Part shown: in pieces, positions 9,294 to 18,318 of the stretch
Layout of the letters: each line of letters opens with the position of its first letter
Position numbering within the stretch: position 1 is the first letter of the stretch
Origin: Lachnospiraceae bacterium UBA4381
GTDB taxonomy: Bacteria; Bacillota; Clostridia; Lachnospirales; Lachnospiraceae
Direction of reading: 5' to 3'
DNA length: 64,000 bases
Assembly (NCBI GenBank): GCA_002391105.1
Contig: DGRT01000018.1
Span: forward strand, 1 to 64,000
Made by a program: the position numbers and the translations under genes
Notes under the pieces: model-generated
Seen by the model: only the letters and a program-made list of their open reading frames with translations
Database searches by the model: none
Told to the model about the DNA's origin: nothing

Positions 9294-10988
9294 TTAATTC
9301 TTTGATATTTCTTTAATGATAAACTGCTCGAATTCTTCAGGTGGTACAGGTTTTGAGAAGTAGTAGCCCTGAATGATCTCACAGCCCCGTTCCTTTAAGA
9401 GCTTAAGCTGGGTTTCGGTTTCCACGCCTTCCGCAATAACAGGAACCTGCAGGAATCTGGCTATTTCCAGTACCATTTCCACCAGCTTCATGCTTTTCTC
9501 ATCCTTCTGCATATTGCGGATGAATTTCATGTCCATCTTGAGGGCATCGATAGGGATGGAGGTGAGCATATTCAGAGATGAATATCCGGAACCGAAGTCA
9601 TCCATTTCTATCTTGAAGCCGGCATCCCGAAGCTTGTCAACTATCTCGATCAACTGGTCAGAATTTTCAGAATAGGCTGATTCAGTTATTTCCAATAACA
9701 GCTCTTTGGAAGTCAGGCTGTTCTCTTCAAGCATTTTGAGGAAGTTGTTCTGAAGCTCTGGCTGATATATCTCCATACGTGATACATTTACAGATACAGG
9801 AACTGTGAAGCCGTACTTTTCCTTCCATTTGTTTATCTGTCTTGCGGCCTCCTTCCATACATACTCATCAAGCTTCTGTATCAGACCATTACTTTCAAAG
9901 AGGGGGATAAAGTCGCCCGGACTGATCATTCCAAGCTCGGGATGTTTCCAGCGGATAAGCGCCTCGGCGCTCTGCAGTCTCGGCTGGTCACTCTGTATAT
10001 AGTATTTGGGCTGATAATAAACTATGAGGTTCTTTGACGATATAGCATCATCTATGTCATTGATAAGCCTTTCGTTATATTTGGCTCTCTCATAAAGCTC
10101 TTTGTTATAATATTCTATCTGTCTGCTGTAATCGCCTCTTATCTGATCACAGGCAATCTTTGCACGATCCAGCCAGTTCTCAACCATTTCATTCTTGTCA
10201 ATATCCTTGTAAACACCCATACGAAGCTTGATGTTGGAGGATTCAATGGTACTGGACAGACGTGCCTTAATACGTGACAGTATGTCCTCGTAGTCCGGAG
10301 AGCTGTTACAATAGATGTAGAAATTGTCTGCATCGGTTCTGCAGGCGATACCGGCGGTTTCCTCCAGAAGCTCGGTGAGTACCATGCCGATATGAATAAG
10401 AACCCTGTCACCCTGTTTACGGCCATAGAGTTCATTTACAAGATGAAAATGATCCACGTTGATTACTATTATCTCGGATGGTTGACCGGGGTAATACTTC
10501 TCCAATTGCTTTATATATTCTGTGAAGAAGTCTCTGGTATAAAGCCCTGTAAGTGTATCCCTCTCAGCACCATGTATAATGCTTTTATCTTCCTGAAGCT
10601 CGATGATCCTTTCACATCTCGCCAGAATTACCTCGGGCATATCGTAGGGCTTCGTAATAAAATCAGCGGCTCCCATCCTGATGGACTTAACCTCTGCGGA
10701 TTTTTCGGAGGTCATCACGATTACAGGGATGGACTTTAAACTGTCATTATCCTTAATACTCCGGATTAATTCAAAGCCATCCATCACAGGCATTAACAGA
10801 TCAACTAAGGCCAGGGAAAAGATATATTCTCCTGAGTCAAGAATATCCAGTGCTTCCCTGCCATTTTCGGCAGTATGAACTATATAGTCCGTTTCAAGAA
10901 GATTACTAAGTATCTCGCGGTTGATTGGCTCGTCTTCAACTATAAGTATGTGTCTTTTGAGTCCGCTTTTATTTCTGAAATTACGCAT
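9294..10988 (-). CDS. Response regulator with degenerate GGDEF and intact-looking EAL domain
   Basis: A 564-residue protein with three domains. The receiver (about 12-135) has the acidic pair ED and the phospho-acceptor region ALVDLLMPVMDG. The GGDEF-like domain (about 150-300) begins DTLTGLYTRDFF, but the signature loop reads RTDADNFYI instead of GGDEF, so cyclase activity is unlikely. The EAL domain (about 310-560) has AEALIRW, the loop DDFGSGYSSLNML and VIAEGVET, consistent with c-di-GMP phosphodiesterase activity. The GGDEF remnant may bind GTP or act structurally. No partner kinase is adjacent. Confidence 0.9.
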   Translation of the reverse strand: MRNFRNKSGLKRHILIVEDEPINREILSNLLETDYIVHTAENGREALDILDSGEYIFSLALVDLLMPVMDGFELIRSIKDNDSLKSIPVIVMTSEKSAEVKSIRMGAADFITKPYDMPEVILARCERIIELQEDKSIIHGAERDTLTGLYTRDFFTEYIKQLEKYYPGQPSEIIVINVDHFHLVNELYGRKQGDRVLIHIGMVLTELLEETAGIACRTDADNFYIYCNSSPDYEDILSRIKARLSSTIESSNIKLRMGVYKDIDKNEMVENWLDRAKIACDQIRGDYSRQIEYYNKELYERAKYNERLINDIDDAISSKNLIVYYQPKYYIQSDQPRLQSAEALIRWKHPELGMISPGDFIPLFESNGLIQKLDEYVWKEAARQINKWKEKYGFTVPVSVNVSRMEIYQPELQNNFLKMLEENSLTSKELLLEITESAYSENSDQLIEIVDKLRDAGFKIEMDDFGSGYSSLNMLTSIPIDALKMDMKFIRNMQKDEKSMKLVEMVLEIARFLQVPVIAEGVETETQLKLLKERGCEIIQGYYFSKPVPPEEFEQFIIKEISKN

Positions 10989-11203
10989 ATATTTTTCCTT
11001 TCAGATTCATTCTTTTTATTGACACTTTTGTCATATCATATCAAATAATGAAGTGGTCTGTAAATATAATTCGGGAAGAAAACAACTGTAGTTTGGCTTG
11101 AAAATATTATAAGTATATAAACTTTGTTGCACATTTGTTGCGGATTGTATGATAAGATTACTTATATATAGCTGATGCAGTAACGGCAGAGGTTTATGAG
11201 AAA

Positions 11204-11692
11204 ATGGAGGGCAAGCTTCCAAAGGGAGTTACCGAGGAGGTATTCGCAAAGCGTCTGCTGAATAGTGAAAGCTTTGCTAATGTTGTTAAACCGGTAGTAA
11301 ACACCATTTACAATGTATCCGGAAGGGACGTAAGTAAGGAACCGGAAGGATACCGGAAGGGCGTGAACAGTCTGATGAAGCTTATAGAGAATAAGACTAT
11401 TATTACATGTATAAGCGAAGATCAGAAATACCTTGACGAAAAAGCTTCCAACAAGGATAATCCTTTATATAAGCTGGATTCTATGTCACCTGACGTGAGA
11501 AAGATCAGAAGTGAATATATGAAGAGGCTTGAGGATGAGCCTGTTGTTGCACCGGCTGAAACATCGGCTAAAGTAAAGGGCAAGAAATCAGTTAAGGCAT
11601 CTTCAAAATCCGGTAGCACTTCATACTTTAAGAATGGAAATACTAAGAATATTAAGAAAGAAAAGAACGAAAAGAATCAAAAGAAGAAATAG
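11204..11692 (+). CDS. Unrecognised protein, possibly a 5'-truncated remnant
   Basis: A 162-residue frame from an ATG with a poorly spaced GAGG. The same frame is open upstream to 11156 without another ATG, reading ADAVTAEVYEK, so the true N-terminus may be lost. It is helical and charged with a Lys/Ser/Asn-rich tail (about 120-162). No family is recognised. It precedes other incomplete-looking genes, so the stretch 11.2-12.1 kb may be decayed. Confidence 0.4.
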   Translation: MEGKLPKGVTEEVFAKRLLNSESFANVVKPVVNTIYNVSGRDVSKEPEGYRKGVNSLMKLIENKTIITCISEDQKYLDEKASNKDNPLYKLDSMSPDVRKIRSEYMKRLEDEPVVAPAETSAKVKGKKSVKASSKSGSTSYFKNGNTKNIKKEKNEKNQKKK

Positions 11693-11843
11693 GGCCTGCT
11701 AAGGCATGAATACCATGAGAACTCTTCGGAGTTCTCATGAAAAAGAAAGGGTTTACTCTATATGAAGGAAACAGAATAATTCTTCTGTAAGTGAGCTGCA
11801 AAACGGTCACCTTAGGTGTTACAGGAACATTAATCCGGAACTG

Positions 11844-12128
11844 ATGTCCCAAGCGGCATTTGGTGCACTTATGAGTAATCCTGATAACAGATATATCGCT
11901 CATAATATTGCTCTTATGGATGAGCTGGGTTACAAATCGGCTGTTCAGGCGACAAATCAGGCGGTTATAAAGGGAATCAATAATTATCTGAAAAGAGGCG
12001 GAAGTCTAAGAAGGATGGATGGTCAGTCGCTGGATAAGCTGCCTGACATGATGAGACTTCTGGATGATCCGAGAGTCAGAAGATATAAAATAAGCAGGAG
12101 ATATGTATATGTTTCAGAACATAACTGA
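11844..12128 (+). CDS. Small unrecognised protein or remnant
   Basis: 94 residues from an ATG without a visible ribosome site; the frame is also open just upstream, suggesting a truncated gene. The sequence is helical (NPDNRYIAHNIALMDELGY ... NYLKRGGSLRRMDGQ) and matches no family I know. Its end overlaps the start of the next gene by 20 bases, which suggests an old operon with the membrane peptidase. Confidence 0.4.
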   Translation: MSQAAFGALMSNPDNRYIAHNIALMDELGYKSAVQATNQAVIKGINNYLKRGGSLRRMDGQSLDKLPDMMRLLDDPRVRRYKISRRYVYVSEHN

Positions 12129-12723
12129 TGTCGTCGTAAAGTATTTTAATATTGTACATGAGATACCGCTGCTATACTGTGTATTAGTGGCGGTATTAGT
12201 GCCGTTTGTGGTAATAGCAGTCGGGTACTTCATTAATCTTATCGGGGAGGCTCTGGCGCAGATAGTAGGTATGGCATTTGCTCCTGTTATTGCACAGGGG
12301 CTGGTAAACTATGTATTTTTCCCCGGAGTCATGATCCATGAGCTGGCGCATGCTTTTCTGGCGATAATAACCGGAGCCGAGATTACAGAGGTTGCGCTTT
12401 TTAAAGTAGAGGACGGTTCGCTGGGACATGTTAACTTCAAGAACCGTGGTAACGCGGTGGTTGTAGCCTTGCAGAATATCTTTATATCCTCAGCACCTAT
12501 GTTCGTAGGAGCGGCGGTGGTTATAGGCTGCGGGCTTTGGCTCTCAGTTCTTCCGGCAGGCTATATATGGCTGAAGGTACTTATCTGGTATCTGATGATA
12601 TCCATGTTCTTCCACATGACCATGAGCGGAGCTGATATCAAGGTATATGTAAGAGGTATTCCACTTTTCACAGTAATACTGTTCATTATCGCAGTACCAC
12701 TTAGGTTTCTGAATGTGATTTAA
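12109..12723 (+). CDS. Membrane protein with HELAH zinc motif (M50-like)
   Basis: A 204-residue protein. The second ATG (12109) is preferred because AGGAG lies 8 bases upstream. Hydrophobic segments lie near residues 17-45, 55-80, 118-150 and 175-200. The motif HELAHAFLAIITGAEI near residue 76 is a membrane-embedded HExxH zinc site as in site-2-type (M50) peptidases or related families. No second metal-ligand motif (NxxPxxxxDG) is obvious, so this may be a short or non-canonical relative. Followed by a good terminator. Confidence 0.6.
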   Translation: MFQNITDVVVKYFNIVHEIPLLYCVLVAVLVPFVVIAVGYFINLIGEALAQIVGMAFAPVIAQGLVNYVFFPGVMIHELAHAFLAIITGAEITEVALFKVEDGSLGHVNFKNRGNAVVVALQNIFISSAPMFVGAAVVIGCGLWLSVLPAGYIWLKVLIWYLMISMFFHMTMSGADIKVYVRGIPLFTVILFIIAVPLRFLNVI

Positions 12724-12738
12724 ATAAAGAAAAAGTTG

Positions 12739-12775
12739 AAGGTTGGCTTGCTTATAAAAAGCCAACCTTTTATAA
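12739..12775 (+). terminator. Rho-independent terminator
   Basis: Perfect stem AAGGTTGGCTT/AAGCCAACCTT with a short loop, followed by TTATAATT, 15 bases after the stop of the membrane peptidase gene. Confidence 0.85.
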
Positions 12776-12981
12776 TTAAAGAAGATTTTGTTAAAAACTA
12801 CGGGGAATCCAACCGGAATGATGTGGACAGAAATGGGCATTTATATTGCAATATTGCTATTAAATGGACAAAAATGACCATTTGTAATTAGCATCAGCTT
12901 ACCAGAGATGGAATATTCATGTGAAAAATTAATAGCAAATGAAGCTATTGAATAAGTGCACACTCAGAGGAGGTGGTTGTG

Positions 12982-14685
12982 GTGGCAAGAACAGTATCAA
13001 TCGGTACACAGGATTATGAACAAATAATAAAAAGCAATTCATTTTACGTTGATAAGACACTGTTTATTAAACAGTGGTGGAATAATAATGATGCAGTAAC
13101 ACTTATTACACGTCCTCGTCGTTTCGGCAAAACTATAACAATGAGTATGCTTAATTACTTTTTCTCTTTAAAATATGCAGGAAGAAGTGATCTTTTTGAA
13201 GGGCTTGATATATGGAGAGATGAGAAATTCAGAAAGCTTCAGGGAACATATCCGGTTATATTCATGACCTTTGCAGGTGTTAAGGGTAGGACTTATGAGG
13301 ATGCAGTGGCAGGAATTAAAAAGCAGATTGTGAAGCTGTTTTCAGAATTTGCTTATCTTAATAAGTACGATGGATTTGACGATAATGAGAAGAAGGCTTT
13401 ATCAAATATATCTGAAAAAATGAATGATGTGGATGCAGAGTATTCTCTGAATCTTCTTTCAACGCTGCTGGTAAAATATCATGGTAAGAAAGTTCTGATC
13501 TTTCTCGATGAGTACGATACACCATTGCAGGAGGCATATATTCAGGGGTACTGGGATGATATGACCGCATTTATCAGGACGATGTTTAACAATACCTTTA
13601 AGACAAATCCGGCGATGGAAAGATCAATCATGACTGGAATTACCAGAGTTAGTAAGGAGTCGATTATTTCTGATCTTAATAATCTTGAAGTTGTCACCAC
13701 TACATCAGAAAAATATGAGGCTACTTTTGGCTTTACTGAGAGTGAAGTGTTCGCTGCGCTTGATGAGCAGGGGTATAATGATGAAGATAAACAAGGTGTA
13801 AAAAGGTGGTATGACGGTTTTACGTTTGGGAGATATAAAGATATATATAACCCTTGGTCTATCATTCATTTTCTGGACAAAGGCAAATATGACACCTATT
13901 GGGCAAATACAAGTGGCAATGGCCTTGTAGGACATCTCATAAGTAATGGAAGACCTGATATCAAGATGGAATTTGAGAAGCTTATTACAGGAGGTTACAT
14001 AGATGCTTCTATTGATGAGCAGATAGTATTTAATCAGTTGGATGGAAACAAGGATGCTGTATGGAGTCTTCTACTGGCAGCAGGTTACCTTAAATGTGAA
14101 ACAATTATACAGGAAAAACCGGAAGACACGGCAATATACCGACTTGTACTTACTAATTTTGAAGTTAAGAAAATGTTTGAGAAGATGGTAGCAGGCTGGT
14201 TTAAGCAGGATAATTCTTTTAATGAATTTGTAAAGGCTATGTTTTCGAGTGATTTACGTAGTATGAATCAATATATGAACAGGGTAGCGCTTAATACCTT
14301 CAGCTACTTTGATGCAGGGAAAAAGCCATCCGAGGAAAGTGAACCGGAGAAGTTCTATCACGGTTTTGTGCTGGGACTGCTGGTGGATAATGCGAAGAAT
14401 TATGTATTAAAGTCCAATCGTGAGAGTGGCTACGGAAGATATGATGTGGTATTAGAACCGAAGGATAAAAAAGATGTTGCTGTCATAATAGAGTTTAAGG
14501 TATATGACAAGGAATATGATAACGAGAATGATTTAGAGGATACGGCAGCAAATGCCCTTAAGCAGATTGAAGAGAAAAAATATGCCACAGACCTTATTGC
14601 ACAGGGGATACCGGAGGATAATATACTCAAATACGGTTTTGCATTTCAAGGAAAAAAGTGCCTGATACGTGGTGGGAGAGTATAG
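12982..14685 (+). CDS. AAA-ATPase-like / PDDEXK_9 protein (DUF1703 family)
   Basis: A 567-residue protein. The GTG at 12982 sits 8 bases after AGGAGG. The N-terminus has the family signature (SFYVDKTLFIKQWW) and a P-loop region PRRFGKTITMSMLNYFF near residues 45-60. A Walker B/sensor region (KVLIFLDEYDTPLQ) lies near residue 175. The C-terminal part holds a PD-(D/E)xK-like nuclease core (YDVVLEP, AVIIEFKVY). Such proteins occur in many copies in Lachnospiraceae and Bacteroidetes; their role is not settled, with nuclease or mobile-element links proposed. Monocistronic, with its own terminator. Confidence 0.9.
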   Translation: MARTVSIGTQDYEQIIKSNSFYVDKTLFIKQWWNNNDAVTLITRPRRFGKTITMSMLNYFFSLKYAGRSDLFEGLDIWRDEKFRKLQGTYPVIFMTFAGVKGRTYEDAVAGIKKQIVKLFSEFAYLNKYDGFDDNEKKALSNISEKMNDVDAEYSLNLLSTLLVKYHGKKVLIFLDEYDTPLQEAYIQGYWDDMTAFIRTMFNNTFKTNPAMERSIMTGITRVSKESIISDLNNLEVVTTTSEKYEATFGFTESEVFAALDEQGYNDEDKQGVKRWYDGFTFGRYKDIYNPWSIIHFLDKGKYDTYWANTSGNGLVGHLISNGRPDIKMEFEKLITGGYIDASIDEQIVFNQLDGNKDAVWSLLLAAGYLKCETIIQEKPEDTAIYRLVLTNFEVKKMFEKMVAGWFKQDNSFNEFVKAMFSSDLRSMNQYMNRVALNTFSYFDAGKKPSEESEPEKFYHGFVLGLLVDNAKNYVLKSNRESGYGRYDVVLEPKDKKDVAVIIEFKVYDKEYDNENDLEDTAANALKQIEEKKYATDLIAQGIPEDNILKYGFAFQGKKCLIRGGRV

Positions 14686-14772
14686 CATAGTTTACGCATA
14701 AGCACCGAATGAGCAAAATACGTGAAATGAATATTTATGCAAAAGTTGATATAAGAAGTCCTAAGGAAATCT

Positions 14773-14812
14773 GGACACCTATAGGCGTTTATACCTATAG
14801 GTGTCCTTTTAT
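14773..14812 (+). terminator. Rho-independent terminator
   Basis: Perfect 13-bp stem GGACACCTATAGG/CCTATAGGTGTCC with an 8-base loop, then TTTTATT, about 90 bases downstream of the AAA gene. Confidence 0.9.
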
Positions 14813-15085
14813 TATGACTATATAATAGGTCGTGGTCATTTTTTTGATGATGGATTCACATTATGAAGGGAAATGTGTAATGGCTGGAATGGCTGGAATT
14901 GTTGTGATTTGTTGCTCTTTTGTTATTCCTGTAATGCTACAATAATACCAACAATGGAGAAAAATATAGACTACATGTAATGAAATCTAGTTTGTAGATT
15001 ATTATAAAACTATATTTTTCTATCAAATTATTAACGGGAGATAATAATATGCGTAAAATTTATGTATTTGAAGGGAGCGGTGGTT

Positions 15086-15703
15086 ATGGATAAAATTCTT
15101 GAAGTTGTAAGGGAACTTATAGTAAATAATATACTAACCAGGTTCAATCTTGCTGACAAGGTGGTTATTTCTGACAGGACTCTTCTGGTCTGTATGGCTG
15201 TAATTGCATTGCTTGTTCTGATGATCATCATTAAAAAGCTGATCAGTCTTGGAAGAAATATTCTTATCTGTATTCTTATGGTAGCATTTATGGTTATAAT
15301 GGTTCCGAAGATCAATACCTTCCTGCTAAATAAGATTGGAAAGTATGGAATCATACAGCAAAAGCTTACTGAGATCGTTGATGGGGATATAGAAACCAAG
15401 GTAAAGCGGGAATATAAGATTGCAACCGGTCAAGAGCTTGAGGATGAGGCACTTCTGGAGCAGATAAAGGCTGAACAGTTTTACGTTCATCCGAACCTGA
15501 GCGATGAGCTTAATATATTTATCTACAGTGGATATCCTGAGGGAATAGTAAATACTGTTCTGTTAAATATATCAGATCCGGGAGTGGCAACTATAGAAGC
15601 TGCATCCTTTGCAGAGTTTGTGTCGAAGTTCTTTATACTGAAGATATCTTCGGTGCTTTCGTTTCTGATCGGATTTTCTATAGCAGGCAAATTGTTAGTA
15701 TAA
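15086..15703 (+). CDS. Membrane protein of unknown family, possibly CvpA-like
   Basis: A 205-residue protein from the ATG at 15086, 8 bases after GGAG. It has hydrophobic segments near residues 35-55, 60-80 and 175-200 and a charged middle (VDGDIETKVKREYKIATGQELEDE). The layout and the end (FLIGFSIAGKLL) recall CvpA-type proteins, but the usual last part is absent, so it may be shortened. No function is assigned. A terminator follows at 15799. Confidence 0.5.
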   Translation: MDKILEVVRELIVNNILTRFNLADKVVISDRTLLVCMAVIALLVLMIIIKKLISLGRNILICILMVAFMVIMVPKINTFLLNKIGKYGIIQQKLTEIVDGDIETKVKREYKIATGQELEDEALLEQIKAEQFYVHPNLSDELNIFIYSGYPEGIVNTVLLNISDPGVATIEAASFAEFVSKFFILKISSVLSFLIGFSIAGKLLV

Positions 15704-15798
15704 AAATACTACTAATATTTTATACCAAAGGCACATAAGCCAAAGGTAGAGAAGTCAAAAGAAAAGAAACAGGAAATCCGTCATAATAAGTGATGACC

Positions 15799-15832
15799 AA
15801 TCGGGGATATGAATACATGTCCCCGATTTTTG
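15799..15832 (+). terminator. Rho-independent terminator
   Basis: Stem ATCGGGGA/TCCCCGAT followed by TTTTTG, about 100 bases after the preceding gene. Confidence 0.85.
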
Positions 15833-15921
15833 TTTGTCTTATGCTTTACAATTCTGCCGGTATGATGGATAATAATATTTTAGCGCACCTTTATCACGAA
15901 TAAAAAAGGGGATGTATGTAA

Positions 15922-17133
15922 ATGAATGATAAAAGGACTGAGAAGACTCTTACTGCTTTAAGAATAAATATACTTGGGGCGGGTGCTTCATTGCTTTTAT
16001 TTTTTATCATATCAGTATTCATATTTGGAATATGTCTTATAGTATTTCTGGTCAGACGTGGAACGGAGGAAACCTTTACGGGGTTCTGGGCATTGCTGGT
16101 TCTGATGGTATTTATCGAGACGGTTATCTTCTGGGCAGGCATCATTATGGTTTATATGACATCGGTGCAGCTTGGGGTGAAGATGCGGATACTGGGGCTT
16201 CTGGCGGGCTGGATTCCTGTAGTTCATCTGATAGTGCTGTCCATGATCATAAGCATTACGATGAAAGAGGCGCGATTTGAAAAGGCTAAAATGAAGCTGG
16301 ATAAGGAAAGGGCTTCCATGCAGATATGTAAAACCAGATATCCTATTCTGATGGTGCATGGAGTTTTCTTCAGGGATTATAAATATATGAACTACTGGGG
16401 AAGGATTCCTGCAGAGCTGGAGAAGAATGGTGCTACCATCTACTATGGCAATCATCAGTCGGCGGCATCGGTTGAAAACAGTGCCGGCGAGCTTGCCATG
16501 AGGATAAAGCAGATCGTAGAGGAAACAGGCTGTGAGAAGGTAAATATTATCGCACATTCCAAGGGCGGTCTGGATAGTAAGACAGCGGTGGCGTGCTTTG
16601 GAATATCGCCATACGTTGCTTCACTTACTACTGTGAACACTCCGCACCGGGGCTGTGAATTTGCAGAGTACCTTTTGGGGAAAGCTCCGGCGGCACTGAG
16701 GGATAAAGTGGCTGCGGCATATAATGCAGCGCTGCACAGACTGGGCGATGAGGATCCCAGCTTTCTGGCTGCCGTTACAGACCTTACAGCTACGAGATGC
16801 AGGGAAATATGGGACAGAACAGCGGGCTTTGATTTTGGAGCTTCAGGAATATATACCCAGAGTATAGGTTCCTGTATGAAGAAGGCTGCTAGTGGTGCAT
16901 TTCCCCTTAATATGAGCTACCATCTGGTGAAGCATTTTGATGGACCAAATGATGGACTTGTTGGCGAACCATCCTTCCATTGGGGTCAGGACTATACCTA
17001 TCTTGAAAATAAGAAGAACAGGGGTATATCCCATGGCGACATGATAGACCTGAATCGTGAGAATATAGATGGCTTTGACGTAAGAGAGTTCTATGTGCAA
17101 CTGGTTTATGGTCTGAAAAAGAGAGGGTTGTAG
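15922..17133 (+). CDS. Membrane-anchored triacylglycerol lipase-like alpha/beta hydrolase
   Basis: A 403-residue protein. Three hydrophobic segments (about residues 13-40, 52-77, 88-115) anchor an alpha/beta hydrolase domain. Visible catalytic features are the oxyanion motif MVHGVFF (near 145), the nucleophile elbow IAHSKGGLD (Ser near 212), an acid candidate in FDGPNDGLV (near 335) and the histidine in GISHGDM. The best match is to bacterial lipases of the LipA/triacylglycerol lipase group. The stop codon directly abuts the ATG of the exporter permease, so they are co-transcribed; a role in lipid or envelope processing is inferred. Confidence 0.8.
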   Translation: MNDKRTEKTLTALRINILGAGASLLLFFIISVFIFGICLIVFLVRRGTEETFTGFWALLVLMVFIETVIFWAGIIMVYMTSVQLGVKMRILGLLAGWIPVVHLIVLSMIISITMKEARFEKAKMKLDKERASMQICKTRYPILMVHGVFFRDYKYMNYWGRIPAELEKNGATIYYGNHQSAASVENSAGELAMRIKQIVEETGCEKVNIIAHSKGGLDSKTAVACFGISPYVASLTTVNTPHRGCEFAEYLLGKAPAALRDKVAAAYNAALHRLGDEDPSFLAAVTDLTATRCREIWDRTAGFDFGASGIYTQSIGSCMKKAASGAFPLNMSYHLVKHFDGPNDGLVGEPSFHWGQDYTYLENKKNRGISHGDMIDLNRENIDGFDVREFYVQLVYGLKKRGL

Positions 17134-17901
17134 ATGATAGAAAAGCTGAAACAAAACAGGTTTCTCTTTGAGGAACTGGTAAAGCGTGATTTCAAGAAGA
17201 AGTACAAGAGAACAGCGCTTGGAATGATGTGGAGCATGCTTAGTCCCATGCTCAATCTTCTTGTAATGGCGCTTGTTTTTACGCGCTTTTTTGGTAAAGA
17301 TACGCCGCACTATATCATTTATCTTTTCAGTGGAAATATCGTGTTGTCGTACTATCGTGAATCCACCAAGAGCGGCATGGTGGCACTTACCAATAATGCC
17401 GGTATTTTTTCCAAGATAAATGTACCCAAGTACCTGTTTCTCTTTTCAAAAAATGTCGCATCCCTCATCAATTTTGGGCTGACGATCATAGTGTATATGA
17501 TATTTGTAATCTGTGACGGGATAAAGCTTCATCCGAGATTCTTTATACTGATAATTCCTATAGTGTGCCTTACTGTTATGTGTATAGGTATAGGGATGAT
17601 ACTTTCCAGTCTGTTTATATTTTTTAAGGACACGGAGTATCTCTATGATATATTTTTGACGCTGCTTACCTATGTGTCGGCGGTGTTCTACAAAGTAGAT
17701 ATATTTCCGGAGAATACGAGAAGACTGTTTCTGCTTAATCCGGTTTATGTATATATTCGATATTTCAGATCAGTTGTTATAGATGGGGTCATTCCGAGTC
17801 TGGAGTATCATGGACTGTGCTTTCTATATGCTGCACTGTTTCTAGGTATAGGGTGCTGGTTCTATATTCACTACAATAAGAAATTTATTTACTACGTGTG
17901 A
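17134..17901 (+). CDS. ABC-2 type polysaccharide export permease (Wzm/TagG-like)
   Basis: A 255-residue protein with about six membrane segments and the family opening EELVKRDFKKKYKRTALGMMW. It resembles permeases that export O-antigen or teichoic acid chains across the cytoplasmic membrane with a Wzt/TagH-type ATPase. The matching ATPase gene follows after a 400-bp repeat cluster. No glycosyltransferases are adjacent, so the exported polymer is unknown. Confidence 0.88.
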   Translation: MIEKLKQNRFLFEELVKRDFKKKYKRTALGMMWSMLSPMLNLLVMALVFTRFFGKDTPHYIIYLFSGNIVLSYYRESTKSGMVALTNNAGIFSKINVPKYLFLFSKNVASLINFGLTIIVYMIFVICDGIKLHPRFFILIIPIVCLTVMCIGIGMILSSLFIFFKDTEYLYDIFLTLLTYVSAVFYKVDIFPENTRRLFLLNPVYVYIRYFRSVVIDGVIPSLEYHGLCFLYAALFLGIGCWFYIHYNKKFIYYV

Positions 17902-17905
17902 AAAA

Positions 17906-18316
17906 TGAGTTCATGCATGACAGTATATAATCGACTACCCAAAAGGAAAGTCGAGCGAAGCGAGACCTTACTTTTGGGTAGTCGATTATATACTGGCATA
18001 TATGAGGCGAAGCCTCATCATCGTCAATCAGGAGCTCTCGCCAGAGAGCGGGATTGACGATTGCATGAACTCGAAAACTGAAGGGAAAGTCGAGCGAAGC
18101 GAGACCTTACTTTTGGGTAGTCGATTATATACTGGCATATATGAGGCGAAGCCTCATCATCGTCAATCAGGAGCTCTCGCCAGAGAGCGGGATTGACGAT
18201 TGCATGAACTCAAAAACTGAAGGGGAAGTCGAGCGAAGCCTCATCATCGTCAATCAGGAGCTCTCGCCAGAGAGCGGGATTGACGATTGCATGAACTCAA
18301 AAACTGAAGGGAAAAA
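17906..18316. repeat. Nested-hairpin tandem repeat between permease and ATPase genes
   Basis: A 139-bp unit repeats at 17947, 18086 and 18225. Each full unit holds the hairpin core GAGCGAAGCGAGACC closed by GACTACCC/GGGTAGTC, the hairpin ATGAGGC-GAA-GCCTCAT, and a long hairpin CGTCAATC/GATTGACG around GCTCTCGCCAGAGAGC. The third unit lacks 71 bp between two GCGAAG words, as expected of slippage. GAGTTCATGCA at 17907 is the reverse complement of TGCATGAACTC in each unit, giving an outer pairing. The core is the reverse complement of the element at 54081-54307, but the outer stem differs. Confidence 0.9.
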
Positions 18317-18318
18317 AT

